Positions 1 to 8,674 of a stretch of 64,000 nucleotides of DNA are shown here, piece after piece (within the stretch, counting starts at the first letter, position 1; each line of letters starts with the position of its first letter). Position numbers and translations under genes: made by a program. Under the pieces are notes generated by a model that was not told where the DNA came from, searched no databases, and was given only the letters and a program-made list of their open reading frames with translations. This stretch comes from Cyclobacteriaceae bacterium. GTDB taxonomy: Bacteria > Bacteroidota > Bacteroidia > Cytophagales > Cyclobacteriaceae. The stretch covers positions 372,001 to 436,000 of the forward strand of contig JABFRS010000002.1 in the NCBI GenBank assembly GCA_013141055.1, written 5' to 3'.

Positions 1-444
1 AGTGGTTCCTTCAATATCAAGCTTCATCACCGGAGATATCGCAGGAATACCTAACATCTCTCCTACCATAGCGTGAACCACACCACCGTTAAAGTCGATT
101 GACTCACGTCCCATCAGGACAAGATCAAAACCTTTGGCATGCTCGGCGATCTGAGATGCTACAAAATATGAATCAGTCGGATCAGCATTTACTCGAATTG
201 CATCATCGGCACCAATTGCCAATGCCTTTCGGATGGTCGGCTCTGTGTCGGCTGTGCCCACGTTCAGGACGGTGACTGTTGCACCGGAAGTTTCTTTCAA
301 TTCGATGGCTCTGGCGAGGGCATAGTCATCGTAAGGTCCGATGATAAATTGCACGCCGGTGGTATCAAACCTGGTATTATTATCAATAAAGTTAATCTTG
401 GAAGTCGTGTCAGGTACGTGAGAGATACATACTAAAATCTTCAT
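1..444 (-). CDS. etfB: Electron transfer flavoprotein beta subunit, 3' end outside the window
   Basis: The first 148 residues of an EtfB/FixA-type protein read leftward from an ATG at 442-444 and run off the left edge, so the C-terminus is missing. The N-terminus MKILVCISHVPDT and the segment GPYDDYALARAIELKE are typical of EtfB, as is LVLMGRESIDFNGG, part of the adenine-nucleotide-binding fold. By family knowledge, EtfB pairs with EtfA to carry electrons from acyl-CoA and other dehydrogenases to the respiratory chain. etfA would be expected next to it, beyond the left edge. There is no sign of disruption in the visible part. Confidence 0.9.
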   Translation of the reverse strand, partial: MKILVCISHVPDTTSKINFIDNNTRFDTTGVQFIIGPYDDYALARAIELKETSGATVTVLNVGTADTEPTIRKALAIGADDAIRVNADPTDSYFVASQIAEHAKGFDLVLMGRESIDFNGGVVHAMVGEMLGIPAISPVMKLDIEGTT

Positions 445-546
445 AATCAATCAGTTAATTCAGGCTTTATAATAGTTCTGGCAAGATAATAAAACCATTG
501 ATTTGTTGATTAGTTTATACTTTGAATCGAATTTGAATCTTTTATA

Positions 547-861
547 ATGGACCGACTGGAACAACTTAAACAATTCGCAAAGGAGGAGCCTGGCGACCCG
601 TTCAACTTCTACGCTCTGGCGCTGGAGTATCTGAAAACCGACCCATCCGAAGCTGGTAGATTGTTTGAGTCATTGACACTTTCACACCCTGACTACCTGC
701 CGACGTACTATCCCTATGCACAATTAATGGTAGACCGGAAAGATACCAATGGGGCAATACGAATATTTGAATCAGGTATCGCCCGGGCAAGAGCGGCCAA
801 TGAAGCAAAGACGCTAAGGGAAATACAGGCTTTGTACAATGACTGGAAGGACGAGTTATAA
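547..861 (+). CDS. Small tetratricopeptide-repeat protein
   Basis: A 104-aa cytosolic protein without signal peptide or membrane segment. Two TPR-like helix pairs are visible: residues 17-50, with DPFNFYALALEYL and a following ETL-type helix, and residues 51-85, with YYPYAQLMVDRKDTNGAIRIFESGI. It stands alone, divergent from etfB and convergent with the oxidoreductase gene that ends at 888. TPR proteins are scaffolds for protein-protein contacts. The partner cannot be told from the sequence, and no enzymatic motif is present. The gene is real by its length, start position and composition. Confidence 0.7.
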   Translation: MDRLEQLKQFAKEEPGDPFNFYALALEYLKTDPSEAGRLFESLTLSHPDYLPTYYPYAQLMVDRKDTNGAIRIFESGIARARAANEAKTLREIQALYNDWKDEL

Positions 862-887
862 AAGTGTGATATGCTCCTGCTTAAGCC

Positions 888-1880
888 TCAAAGCTGAAAC
901 ACAATCTTTCCTACTTTATGTGGATGCGTAATATCAGAGAATGATTCCGCTAGTTTAGCAAACGGACGTATTGAATCCACCATCGGACGAATCTGATGCT
1001 TGCTGATAAACGCCAGCATCTCTATAAACTCATTGTCATTTCCCATCGTTGTTCCCTGAAGCGTTAGCTGGTTCCAGAACATTCTGTAGAAATCTATTTT
1101 GGATGGAAGACCGTTGGTGGCACCATAGAAAACTATCTTGCCGCCTGGTTTCAATATCTTGATGTAATTATTCACCTGATCACCACCGGCACTATCGATG
1201 ATCAGATCGAAGCCACCCTTTGTTTTCCAAAGCTCACTGTAGTTGGCTTCCTTCTTATAATTGTAAGCACCCTTCGCTCCCATTTTAATGGCACGCGCAA
1301 TTTTTTCATCACTTCCAGAAGTTACGTAGACATTTGCGCCAGCGGCTCTTGCAAATAGAAATGCAAACTGTGCTACGCCACCACCAAAACCTGAGATCAG
1401 AATATTCTGATCGGCGCGTAAGCTTCCCTGACGGAACAGTGCACGAAAGGCAGTCAGTCCACCCAACGGCAATGCTGCTGCCTGAAGGAAATCCAAGTGA
1501 AATGGAATGGGCTGCAGTCTATCGATATCCACCATGCAGTATTCTGCAAATGTTCCGCTTACAGGCATTCCCAGAATTGAATACTTCTTTGATTGAACAT
1601 CCGGATCAGGACCCCAGTCAATGTTTGGATTGATCACCACTTCCTTACCAATCATTTCCTTATCCTTTTCATCACCAACAGATTCAACAATACCGGCACC
1701 ATCAGATCCCAATATCCCACCATATCGGATGTTTGGATATTGACCTTGCTTGATCCATTCATCACGGCGATTAAGGGCAATACCTTTCATCTTGACCACA
1801 GCTTTGCCGGGAGCAGCAACAGGCTTATCAATTTCTTTCCATTCAATCTGACCGGGACCTACCAGCATCAATGCTTTCAT
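888..1880 (-). CDS. Zinc-type alcohol dehydrogenase / quinone oxidoreductase-like protein (MDR superfamily)
   Basis: A 330-aa medium-chain dehydrogenase/reductase. The N-terminal GroES-like domain (about 1-125) carries GSDGAGIVESVGD. The Rossmann domain carries ISGFGGGVAQFAFLFARAAG near residues 160-180, a GxGGxxxxxA variant of the nucleotide loop. The cysteines that bind structural zinc are absent, which fits the quinone-reductase branch rather than classical alcohol dehydrogenases. It should reduce or oxidise a small carbonyl or alcohol with NAD(P)H; the substrate is unknown. It lies 58 bp downstream of the sensor-kinase-like gene on the same strand, so the two may be co-transcribed. Confidence 0.8.
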   Translation of the reverse strand: MKALMLVGPGQIEWKEIDKPVAAPGKAVVKMKGIALNRRDEWIKQGQYPNIRYGGILGSDGAGIVESVGDEKDKEMIGKEVVINPNIDWGPDPDVQSKKYSILGMPVSGTFAEYCMVDIDRLQPIPFHLDFLQAAALPLGGLTAFRALFRQGSLRADQNILISGFGGGVAQFAFLFARAAGANVYVTSGSDEKIARAIKMGAKGAYNYKKEANYSELWKTKGGFDLIIDSAGGDQVNNYIKILKPGGKIVFYGATNGLPSKIDFYRMFWNQLTLQGTTMGNDNEFIEMLAFISKHQIRPMVDSIRPFAKLAESFSDITHPHKVGKIVFQL

Positions 1881-1938
1881 ATGCTTATGAAATTTTATTC
1901 CAATCTAAAATATAATCACCTGAGAACAGAAAGATTTG

Positions 1939-3171
1939 TCAGAACTTATTTTCAGGAAGAGAAAAGTAGAAGTTACTTCCTTTGTCCAGCTCGCTTTCAG
2001 CGTAAAACTGTCCCCCATTTCGCTCGATAAGACCTCTTGTTAACATTAATCCAAAACCATTTTTATCCTTCTGCTTTTTGCTGTTGGAGGATGGATTTTC
2101 GTTAAAAAGACCGGCGAGATTCTCAGGAGAAATTCCAACGCCTGTATCTCTCAGGCCCATTGTTACCAAACCGTCCTTGCGGCCTGAGAAAAATGTGATC
2201 GTTCCACCGGGAGGTGTGAAGTGAATGGCATTACTTATCAGATTATCAAGAACAATGTCCATCATTTTCTGATCGGCATACACCCGTTGACCTTCAGGCA
2301 TAAAGAGCTCGGCGGAAATGTTCTTGCTGGTCAAGGCAGTCTGGAAGCGGTCAATTGCATTTTGTGCCAGCGCCCTGCATTCCAGCACTTCCGGATGAAA
2401 GGACTTTGCATCGGCCTGATGATTAGTCCACTCCACTACATTGCTGATATCTACCTTAAGATCTGCTGCAGTGGCGTTGAGATTCCGTAAGAACTGAACA
2501 CTATCTTCCTTGCTTAGCCTGGGAATCTGTGCTGCCATGCTTTGCGTAAGGTTTTCAAAGGAGGTAAGAGAGTTCTTTAGTGTTGAAGTCATCACTCCTG
2601 CTAGTCGTTCCCTGAAAGAATGCATGACCTTCAACTCGAGATTTGCTTCCCTCACCTGCCGCTGTGCCTGGTTCTTCTTTCTTAATAAATATATCGTTGC
2701 CACTCCTATCAGTAGTAACAAGGCAACAAAAATGATTACTGTATTGATGTATGTTTCATTGGCAGAGATATAGAGATTTTTGATTTCATCTCTGAGGAAG
2801 TTCAATTGCTTGTTATGCGACTCTTTTTCAGAAGCAAATAAAAGACGAGTCTCTTCCAGGTCATTTTCTTTTTTGATGGATTCAATTGAATCGCGATAGA
2901 CGAGTACCATCTTGAAATTATGAAGCTGACTTTCATAATCTTCCCGTGCTTCATTGACCGAGGAGAGCCATAGATACGCCATCATGGCACTATCCAGACG
3001 ATGGGATTGCAGAGCATTCAGGAGAAGAGAATCAGCATATTGCTCTGCCTGTTTCAGCTTCTTTTGCTCAAGAAAATCTTTGGATTTTTTAAGATAATAA
3101 CTGCCCTTTCCCGTCTGGGAATGTGCGACACTGACAATAAGCAGTAAACTAAATATTAAAACTGCTTTCAA
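1939..3171 (-). CDS. Membrane histidine-kinase-like protein lacking the phospho-acceptor histidine
   Basis: A 410-aa protein: signal peptide (1-18, ending AHSQ), a periplasmic TPR-like helical region (about 20-135), one membrane segment (about 142-163), a coiled linker, a dimerisation region and a C-terminal HATPase_c domain. ATP-binding boxes are intact: N-box DNLISNAIHF (309-318), G1 DTGVG (342-346) and G2 GFGLML (372-377). The H-box is not. The segment GVMTSTLKNSL (192-202) aligns with the usual form xIIAHDLRNPL but has Ser196 where the histidine should be and Ser201 for the proline. It may signal without autophosphorylation or regulate another kinase. No response regulator is adjacent; dnaB begins upstream, 12 bp away. 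Confidence 0.8.
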   Translation of the reverse strand: MKAVLIFSLLLIVSVAHSQTGKGSYYLKKSKDFLEQKKLKQAEQYADSLLLNALQSHRLDSAMMAYLWLSSVNEAREDYESQLHNFKMVLVYRDSIESIKKENDLEETRLLFASEKESHNKQLNFLRDEIKNLYISANETYINTVIIFVALLLLIGVATIYLLRKKNQAQRQVREANLELKVMHSFRERLAGVMTSTLKNSLTSFENLTQSMAAQIPRLSKEDSVQFLRNLNATAADLKVDISNVVEWTNHQADAKSFHPEVLECRALAQNAIDRFQTALTSKNISAELFMPEGQRVYADQKMMDIVLDNLISNAIHFTPPGGTITFFSGRKDGLVTMGLRDTGVGISPENLAGLFNENPSSNSKKQKDKNGFGLMLTRGLIERNGGQFYAESELDKGSNFYFSLPENKF

Positions 3172-3183
3172 ACTTTGATTGAT

Positions 3184-4698
3184 TTAAAAAGGCATTTCCT
3201 CATCACCTCTTGGCGGAGGTGGAACATCATCGCGGAAAGAGTTAAGCCTGCTTTCACGGGTAACGCTGCCAAAGGAACTTTCACCGGAAGAAGGACCATC
3301 GAAATCCGCGAACTTAGTGTACTTACCTATGAACTTCAATTTGACAGTATCCAACCCACCGTTTCTATGCTTGGCAACAATTACTTCGGCCATCCCCTGA
3401 GTAGGCATACCCTCTTCATCCACTGTAATTTTATAATACTCCGGACGATACAGGAACATAACAATGTCTGCATCCTGCTCGATAGATCCTGATTCACGTA
3501 AGTCGGACAACTGAGGGCGTTTATCTCCACCACGGGTTTCCACACCGCGACTCAACTGTGAAAGTGCCAGCACCGGAACTTCAAGTTCTTTGGCAATACC
3601 CTTGAGCGCACGCGAAATCGATGCAATCTCCTGTTCACGATTACCCTGGCTTTCACCTTTCATCAACTGGAGGTAATCAATAACGATCAACTGAACATTA
3701 TGCTCTGCCTTCAGACGACGGCATTTAGCACGAAGCTCAAGAATAGATAATGCTGGTGTATCATCAATGAATATAGGCGCTGCTGACAGGCGGTTGGTCT
3801 TATGAACCAATTGCTGCCATTCAAAGTCTGCGAGATTTCCACGCTTGATCTTTTCTGACTCCAATTCTGCTTCTGCAGATATGAGACGATTGACCAGCTG
3901 AAGGGATGCCATTTCAAGAGAGAACAATGCTACAGGGAAATTGAAATCCACGGCCGCATTGCGCAATGCAGAAACTACAAATGCTGTCTTACCCATACCA
4001 GGTCGTGCGGCGATGATCACAAGATCAGATTTCTGCCAGCCGCTCAATAGTCGGTCAAGCTTTGTGAAACCGGTTGGAACTCCTGTCAGGCCGTCCTTAT
4101 GATTTTTTCTTTCCTGAAGTTCTTGTACCGCCCTCGACATCAATGACTTCATGGTGTCATAGTTCTTTCGAAGGTTGGAATCAGAAATAGCAAAGACGGA
4201 TTGTTCCGTTTTATCAAGAAGGTCGAATACGTCGGTAGTATCTTCGTAAGCATCCTGCTGAATCTGTGATGAGATCTGGATCAGCTCACGTTTGATCGCC
4301 ATTTCAATAATATAGCGGGCGTGATATTCAATGTTGGCGGCGGAGCTGACCTTGGATGTAAGCTCAGCAATAAAGTAGGCGCCCCCTACTATTTCGAGCT
4401 TGCCATTTTTGCGAAGCTGCGCTACTACCGTTCTCATGTCGACAGGTTCCGATGTTTTGAACAGGTCGACGATAGCAGTATAAATCTCTTTGTGTTGTTC
4501 TGTGTAAAAATGCTCAGGGCGCAAGAACTCAATGACAGCTGTTAAAGCGTTCTTTTCCAGCATCAAAGCACCCAGCACTGCCTCTTCAAGATCAAGCGCC
4601 TGAGGCGGCAGCTTACCCAGATTCTCCGAGATATCCCGGGGAAGTAACTTGGTAGTTTTAGTGCTGCCTGACCTCAATGACGTTGACCGTTGCTCCAT
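3184..4698 (-). CDS. dnaB: Replicative DNA helicase DnaB
   Basis: A 504-aa hexameric helicase that unwinds DNA at the replication fork and loads primase. The N-terminal DnaB domain (about 32-135, LPPQALDLEEAVLGALM) is followed by a RecA-like C-terminal domain. Walker A ARPGMGKTA is at about 231-239 and Walker B LIVIDYLQL at 337-345. SQLSRGVETR and the arginine-finger region SGSIEQDADIVMFLYRPEYY follow. Length is normal, with a short unstructured N-terminal extension and an acidic/proline-rich C-terminus ending PPPPRGDEEMPF. There is no intein. It is divergent from the Mur-like gene; the 250-bp gap between them is AT-rich and likely holds promoters for both. Confidence 0.96.
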   Translation of the reverse strand: MEQRSTSLRSGSTKTTKLLPRDISENLGKLPPQALDLEEAVLGALMLEKNALTAVIEFLRPEHFYTEQHKEIYTAIVDLFKTSEPVDMRTVVAQLRKNGKLEIVGGAYFIAELTSKVSSAANIEYHARYIIEMAIKRELIQISSQIQQDAYEDTTDVFDLLDKTEQSVFAISDSNLRKNYDTMKSLMSRAVQELQERKNHKDGLTGVPTGFTKLDRLLSGWQKSDLVIIAARPGMGKTAFVVSALRNAAVDFNFPVALFSLEMASLQLVNRLISAEAELESEKIKRGNLADFEWQQLVHKTNRLSAAPIFIDDTPALSILELRAKCRRLKAEHNVQLIVIDYLQLMKGESQGNREQEIASISRALKGIAKELEVPVLALSQLSRGVETRGGDKRPQLSDLRESGSIEQDADIVMFLYRPEYYKITVDEEGMPTQGMAEVIVAKHRNGGLDTVKLKFIGKYTKFADFDGPSSGESSFGSVTRESRLNSFRDDVPPPPRGDEEMPF

Positions 4699-4948
4699 AC
4701 TTCGTGGTTGTTGTACGTGATTCGTAAAAGGGAGACAAACCTAAAGATTAAAAACGTTCCGTATCTTTCACTTTCCACAACTTCTAAACAATCTACACAC
4801 AATCAACGTAGGATTTTGGGAAATAATTTGAAGTTTTGGCTATTAAAAGAATGATTAAGAAAATATTAACTCGTAAACTCCTAACACTGAACACTTTTAA
4901 AGGAGAAACATTTTACTTTACTTCAAGCCGCGAAAAAATCCAAACTCA

Positions 4949-5884
4949 TTGGAGAAATTAAAGAAAATACATTTCATCGCCGTTGGCGAAAGCAGCATGG
5001 CAGAACTTGCCATCGCCCTCAAGCTGAACGGACATGACATTACTGGCTCAGATGAAGAGATCAATACAGGCATCAAGGCTAAGTTATTGACTAACAACCT
5101 CGTGCCTCAGAAAATAGGCTGGTCTCCTGAATTGATACAGCCAGGCATGGACTCTATTATTATAGGGACATCGGTTAGCGCAGATAATCCAGAGTTGAAA
5201 AAGGCCCAGGAGTTCAAGCTGCCCATCTATTCTTTTGCTGACTTTATCTATGAATTGTCAAAGGACAAGCATCGCCTTGTGGTGGCAGGCAGTCATGGAA
5301 AGACCACGATCATGCTTATCATCCTTCATGTTCTCAATTTTCATAAAAGGAAATTCGATCATGTGCTCACAGGAGGAGCCTCCATTAAGGAACCCAACCT
5401 TATTAAATTATCAACTGCTCCCCTCATAGTTATTGAAGGTCAGGATGTTATGACTCGCGCTATTGATGGCAAGCCTGCGTTCTTAAAATACCATCATCAT
5501 ATTGGAGTTATCAGCGGGATCGAGTGGCAACGTTCTGATGCCTACCCTACCCAGGAAGAATATGCCCGTCAGTTTGGTCTCTTTGGAGCCGCTACACCGA
5601 AGGGAGGAATTCTGATCTATTTCGAGCTGAACCCGGTCGTAGCAGTTTTGTCCACAGTCAACCAGCCGGATGTAACGATGGTTCCGTACAAGACCTATGT
5701 CAGCGACAACGACGGGAGTCATGAGTATCTGATCACGTCAGAGAAGAAACGGGTTCCTCTCAAGATCACGGGCAAGCATAATCTGCAAAGCATCAGCGCA
5801 GCGAAAGAAGCATTGAAGAAAATCGGCATTACTTCAGAGATGTTTTATCAGGCGATTCCAACTTTCGAAAGCGCAATTCATTAA
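4949..5884 (+). CDS. Truncated, catalytically degenerate Mpl/MurC-like Mur ligase
   Basis: A 311-aa homologue of UDP-N-acetylmuramate:tripeptide ligase (Mpl), starting at TTG 4949, which places the Rossmann segment IHFIAVGESSMAELA at the N-terminus as in Mpl. It retains HDITGSD and the P-loop GSHGKTT (114-120). It departs from the family in three ways. The Mg-binding EGDEY-type motif reads EGQDVM (163-168), the conserved DH after the GI-W motif reads GIEWQRSD (190-197), and the C-terminal ligase domain (about 130-150 aa in Mpl) is absent. Only 60 bp separate it from the next gene, with no remnant of the missing domain. It is likely a nucleotide- or ligand-binding pseudo-enzyme rather than a recycling ligase. 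Confidence 0.75.
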   Translation: MEKLKKIHFIAVGESSMAELAIALKLNGHDITGSDEEINTGIKAKLLTNNLVPQKIGWSPELIQPGMDSIIIGTSVSADNPELKKAQEFKLPIYSFADFIYELSKDKHRLVVAGSHGKTTIMLIILHVLNFHKRKFDHVLTGGASIKEPNLIKLSTAPLIVIEGQDVMTRAIDGKPAFLKYHHHIGVISGIEWQRSDAYPTQEEYARQFGLFGAATPKGGILIYFELNPVVAVLSTVNQPDVTMVPYKTYVSDNDGSHEYLITSEKKRVPLKITGKHNLQSISAAKEALKKIGITSEMFYQAIPTFESAIH

Positions 5885-5944
5885 TCAAATTTTGGTTTGA
5901 AGATTTTAATGCTTTGATGCATTATCTTTAACGTTTCCAATGGC

Positions 5945-6751
5945 ATGAAATTAAATCTTAAAATACCACTTTGCTTCTTCGATCTTGAAACGACTGGCAT
6001 CAACATCACACAGGATCGTATCGTAGAGATCGCAGTGATCAAGCTCATGCCGAATGGGGAGATCCTTGAGAAGAAGAACCTCGTCAACCCGACTATTCCC
6101 ATCCCATCCGAGTCAACTGCCATTCACGGCATCAGCAATGATGATGTGAAAGATAAACCTTCGTTTAAAGAACTGGCGAAAGATTACGCAAGGTTCTTTG
6201 AGGGTGCTGATCTAAGCGGTTTTAATATTCTGAAGTTTGATGTGCCTGTGCTGGTAGAAGAGTTCTTACGCGCAGGCGTTGACTTTGACTATTCGCGGAA
6301 GCGGATCATTGATTCACAGCGCATCTATCATCTGATGGAAAAGAGAAATCTGGCGGCGGCATTGAAATTCTATTGTGACAAGACGCTTGAAGATTCTCAT
6401 ACAGCTCTGGCTGATACCCGTGCCTCCATGGATGTATTGTTATCGCAAGTAGAGCGTTATGAAAATCTCGAGGTAACAGATGGTTTGGGGAACTCACTTG
6501 GCTTCATGAAGAATGATCTTGATGAGCTTCACAAGCTGACCTCTTCTGCCATGATCGATCTGGCCGGACGCATGGTCATGAATCATAAAGGCGAACCTGT
6601 CTTCAATTTCGGAAAACATAAGAACAAGAATGTCCTGGCTGTCTTAAAAGAAGAATCTTCTTACTATGATTGGATGATGAACGGAGATTTTTCCCTGGAT
6701 ACCAAGAGGAGATTGACCGAGATCAAGCTGAGCGAGCTTAAAAGAGGCTAG
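5945..6751 (+). CDS. DnaQ-type 3'-5' exonuclease with a C-terminal DUF3820-like domain
   Basis: A 268-aa protein with a DEDDh exonuclease domain at residues 8-175. Visible metal ligands and catalytic residues are D13 and E15 (FFDLETTG), D99 (LKFDVPV), H152 and D157 (SHTALADTRAS). It resembles the DNA polymerase III epsilon subunit but is a stand-alone protein. The C-terminal 60 residues hold VFNFGKHKNKNV and SYYDWMM, a pattern I associate with the small DUF3820 family. It probably trims 3' ends in DNA repair or degrades RNA/DNA oligonucleotides. It follows the Mur-like gene by 60 bp on the same strand. Confidence 0.85.
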   Translation: MKLNLKIPLCFFDLETTGINITQDRIVEIAVIKLMPNGEILEKKNLVNPTIPIPSESTAIHGISNDDVKDKPSFKELAKDYARFFEGADLSGFNILKFDVPVLVEEFLRAGVDFDYSRKRIIDSQRIYHLMEKRNLAAALKFYCDKTLEDSHTALADTRASMDVLLSQVERYENLEVTDGLGNSLGFMKNDLDELHKLTSSAMIDLAGRMVMNHKGEPVFNFGKHKNKNVLAVLKEESSYYDWMMNGDFSLDTKRRLTEIKLSELKRG

Positions 6752-6908
6752 CATCCTGAAGCATTCCAATTCTCTAAGATTTGCCACCAAAATAAATACT
6801 CTCTCCCCCGGTGACGAGCGACACTACAGTATATCCAAATAAGTGAATTCAAATAACTCGCGAGCGACCTTTCTCTAAACGCGACAGTTTCACTTAAACT
6901 CAATTGTC

Positions 6909-7685
6909 ATGCAAACAAATCGTTGGCTTATCAGCCTATTGGCTGCGTCATTGTTATCCTCCTGTGCGATCATCCGGCCTGGAGAAGTCGGCATCAAGCA
7001 AAAGTTGGGAAAGATCAAGAATGATCATCTTCCTCAGGGTCCATATGTATTCGATCCATTCACCACGATCATTTATAAAATTCCGGTAAGAACCGTTGAA
7101 GCATTCAATACGCTGGACGTTCCAACCAAGGAAGGGCTTACTGTAAAATCGGAGATCGCCTTGCTGTACCATGTAAAGCCAGAGGCAGCGAGAGAAGTTT
7201 ATACCAAATATGGTATGAACTATCAGGAGGTTATTGTAGAAAGTAATTTCCGGGCGGTGGTCCGTCATATCGCGGGGATGTACTTTGCCAAGGAACTGTT
7301 TGCTGTAGACCGGAAAAAGATCGAAAAAGAGATTTATGATGAGATTTCTGCCAGTATTTGGGATAAGGGCTTTGTCACAGATGCCGTGCTGCTGAAAAGC
7401 ATAACGATGCCCGAACAGATTTTTCAGGCAGTGGAGAATAAGTTAAAAGCTGAACAAGAGTCGCTTCAAATGGAGTTTGTGATCAACAAGCAAAAGAAGG
7501 AAGCAGAGCGGATGCAGATCGAAGCCGAGTCGATCAAGAACTATAATCGTACGATCTCGGAAAGTCTTTCAGAAATGATGATCCGGTATAGCAGCGTGCA
7601 GGTAATGAAAGGACTTGTCACATCTCCCAATGCAAAGGTGATCATTACTGACGGGAAGAGCCAGATGCTAATTGGAGATAAATAA
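6909..7685 (+). CDS. SPFH/Band 7 (prohibitin-like) lipoprotein
   Basis: A 258-aa protein with a lipoprotein signal (LLAASLLSSC, Cys19) followed directly by a Band 7/SPFH domain: RPGEVGIKQKLG, then KEGLTVKSEIALLYHVKP, then VRHIAGMYFAKELFAVDRKKIEKEI. A charged coiled coil (about 175-225, KAEQESLQMEFVINKQKKEAERMQIEA) ends the domain. SPFH proteins form membrane-bound oligomeric scaffolds that influence proteases and lipid organisation. An SPFH domain anchored by a lipobox rather than a membrane helix is expected to sit on the outer face of a membrane. It is transcribed alone; a hairpin terminator follows the stop codon. Confidence 0.8.
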   Translation: MQTNRWLISLLAASLLSSCAIIRPGEVGIKQKLGKIKNDHLPQGPYVFDPFTTIIYKIPVRTVEAFNTLDVPTKEGLTVKSEIALLYHVKPEAAREVYTKYGMNYQEVIVESNFRAVVRHIAGMYFAKELFAVDRKKIEKEIYDEISASIWDKGFVTDAVLLKSITMPEQIFQAVENKLKAEQESLQMEFVINKQKKEAERMQIEAESIKNYNRTISESLSEMMIRYSSVQVMKGLVTSPNAKVIITDGKSQMLIGDK

Positions 7686-7702
7686 ATTGAGTGTTGATTT
7701 TA

Positions 7703-7740
7703 GTCGCTTGAACCAGTATCCTGATTCAGGCGACATTTTT
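7703..7740 (+). terminator. Rho-independent terminator after the SPFH gene
   Basis: Inverted repeat GTCGCTTGAA (7703-7712) and TTCAGGCGAC (7725-7734), one G-U pair, followed by ATTTTT. It lies between two convergent genes and points rightward. Confidence 0.75.
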
Positions 7741-7753
7741 AATATTGGATTTA

Positions 7754-8545
7754 TCAGGCTTCTTCCTTCCAGGTATGGTCCGCCAGTAACCTCACTCCTG
7801 CCACGAATGTCTTGTAAGGAATTTTGGATCCCCATTCTTTCGGTCCGATCATCGATACCAGATGATTACCATCTTCCTTTTCATATAGATAATAACGCTG
7901 ACCGATCACTGGATTAAAGCTGAGTTTCGCATCATAAATGATCAAAGAAAGTTCTTTCCGTTGCTGGATTTCCCTTGCCTGCACCGCGAGGAGCTCAATC
8001 TGTTGCCTGATCTGAGTCAACTGCATGTTTGTCTGCTCTTCCATCGCTGTCAGAGCATGATGGCGGATAATGCCTTCTTCGTTAGGCTTGATCACTGCAC
8101 CGGAAACTGAAGCTGAGTATGGAAGCACACTCATCTGCTTGTGATAGATCTCGGTATTGGTTTTAACCTGGCCATCACCCTGATGATGCTTCTGAATCAC
8201 TTTTAATAAACCTTTCGGTGTGATCTCATGCAATACTTCCAGTATCAGCCTGTGCTCGCGATAGAAATCGGTTTGAAAGCTGGTAAGTTCTGAGAAAGAA
8301 CACTTAACGGTGTCTGCGATTTCAGGATTATCAAAGGACTGCTCCTCGTTATTGGGAACTACAACATAGCTTGAATTGAATCCCTGGTCTTCGATCGTGA
8401 CCCAGTTCATCGAAATGGCAAGCTGGTTCTTCCCATCTCCTAAAGCTATCTTATAGATACCTGACTTTGGACGTAATCCAATTTCATACGTTCCCTTTTC
8501 AGGAAACAATTGCCATGAGGCTAAAAAATTGTAAGCTTCAACCAT
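7754..8545 (-). CDS. DUF2452-type protein with an N-terminal extension
   Basis: A 263-aa protein without signal peptide. The C-terminal half (about 147-263) resembles DUF2452 proteins: a GVIxxxAL-type start (EEGIIRHHALTAMEEQTNMQ), a glutamine-rich helix (QIRQQIELLAVQAREIQQRKE), then PVIGQRYYLYEK and IGPKEWG. The N-terminal half (1-146) is an extra region with beta-strand-like stretches (YEIGLRPKSGIYKIALGDG) that I do not recognise. The function of DUF2452 is unknown. A leftward terminator separates it from the M48 gene, so it probably has its own promoter at about 8546-8553 or within the terminator region. Confidence 0.65.
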   Translation of the reverse strand: MVEAYNFLASWQLFPEKGTYEIGLRPKSGIYKIALGDGKNQLAISMNWVTIEDQGFNSSYVVVPNNEEQSFDNPEIADTVKCSFSELTSFQTDFYREHRLILEVLHEITPKGLLKVIQKHHQGDGQVKTNTEIYHKQMSVLPYSASVSGAVIKPNEEGIIRHHALTAMEEQTNMQLTQIRQQIELLAVQAREIQQRKELSLIIYDAKLSFNPVIGQRYYLYEKEDGNHLVSMIGPKEWGSKIPYKTFVAGVRLLADHTWKEEA

Positions 8546-8553
8546 AATAAACT

Positions 8554-8581
8554 AAAAAAGCCATCGGCAATGCCTTTGGCT
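8554..8581 (-). terminator. Terminator downstream of the M48 peptidase gene
   Basis: On the minus strand, AGCCA and TGGCT flank a small inner GGC-ATT-GCC hairpin and are followed by TTTTTT. It is positioned to end leftward transcription from the M48 gene before the DUF2452-type gene. Confidence 0.65.
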
Positions 8582-8674
8582 ATTGAAGTCATTAAAACGT
8601 AAGATCAGATCAAACTGTTTTAACAAACGTGAAAATTCTTTTAATAATCTTTCTGTTATCTCACATCGATAAAA

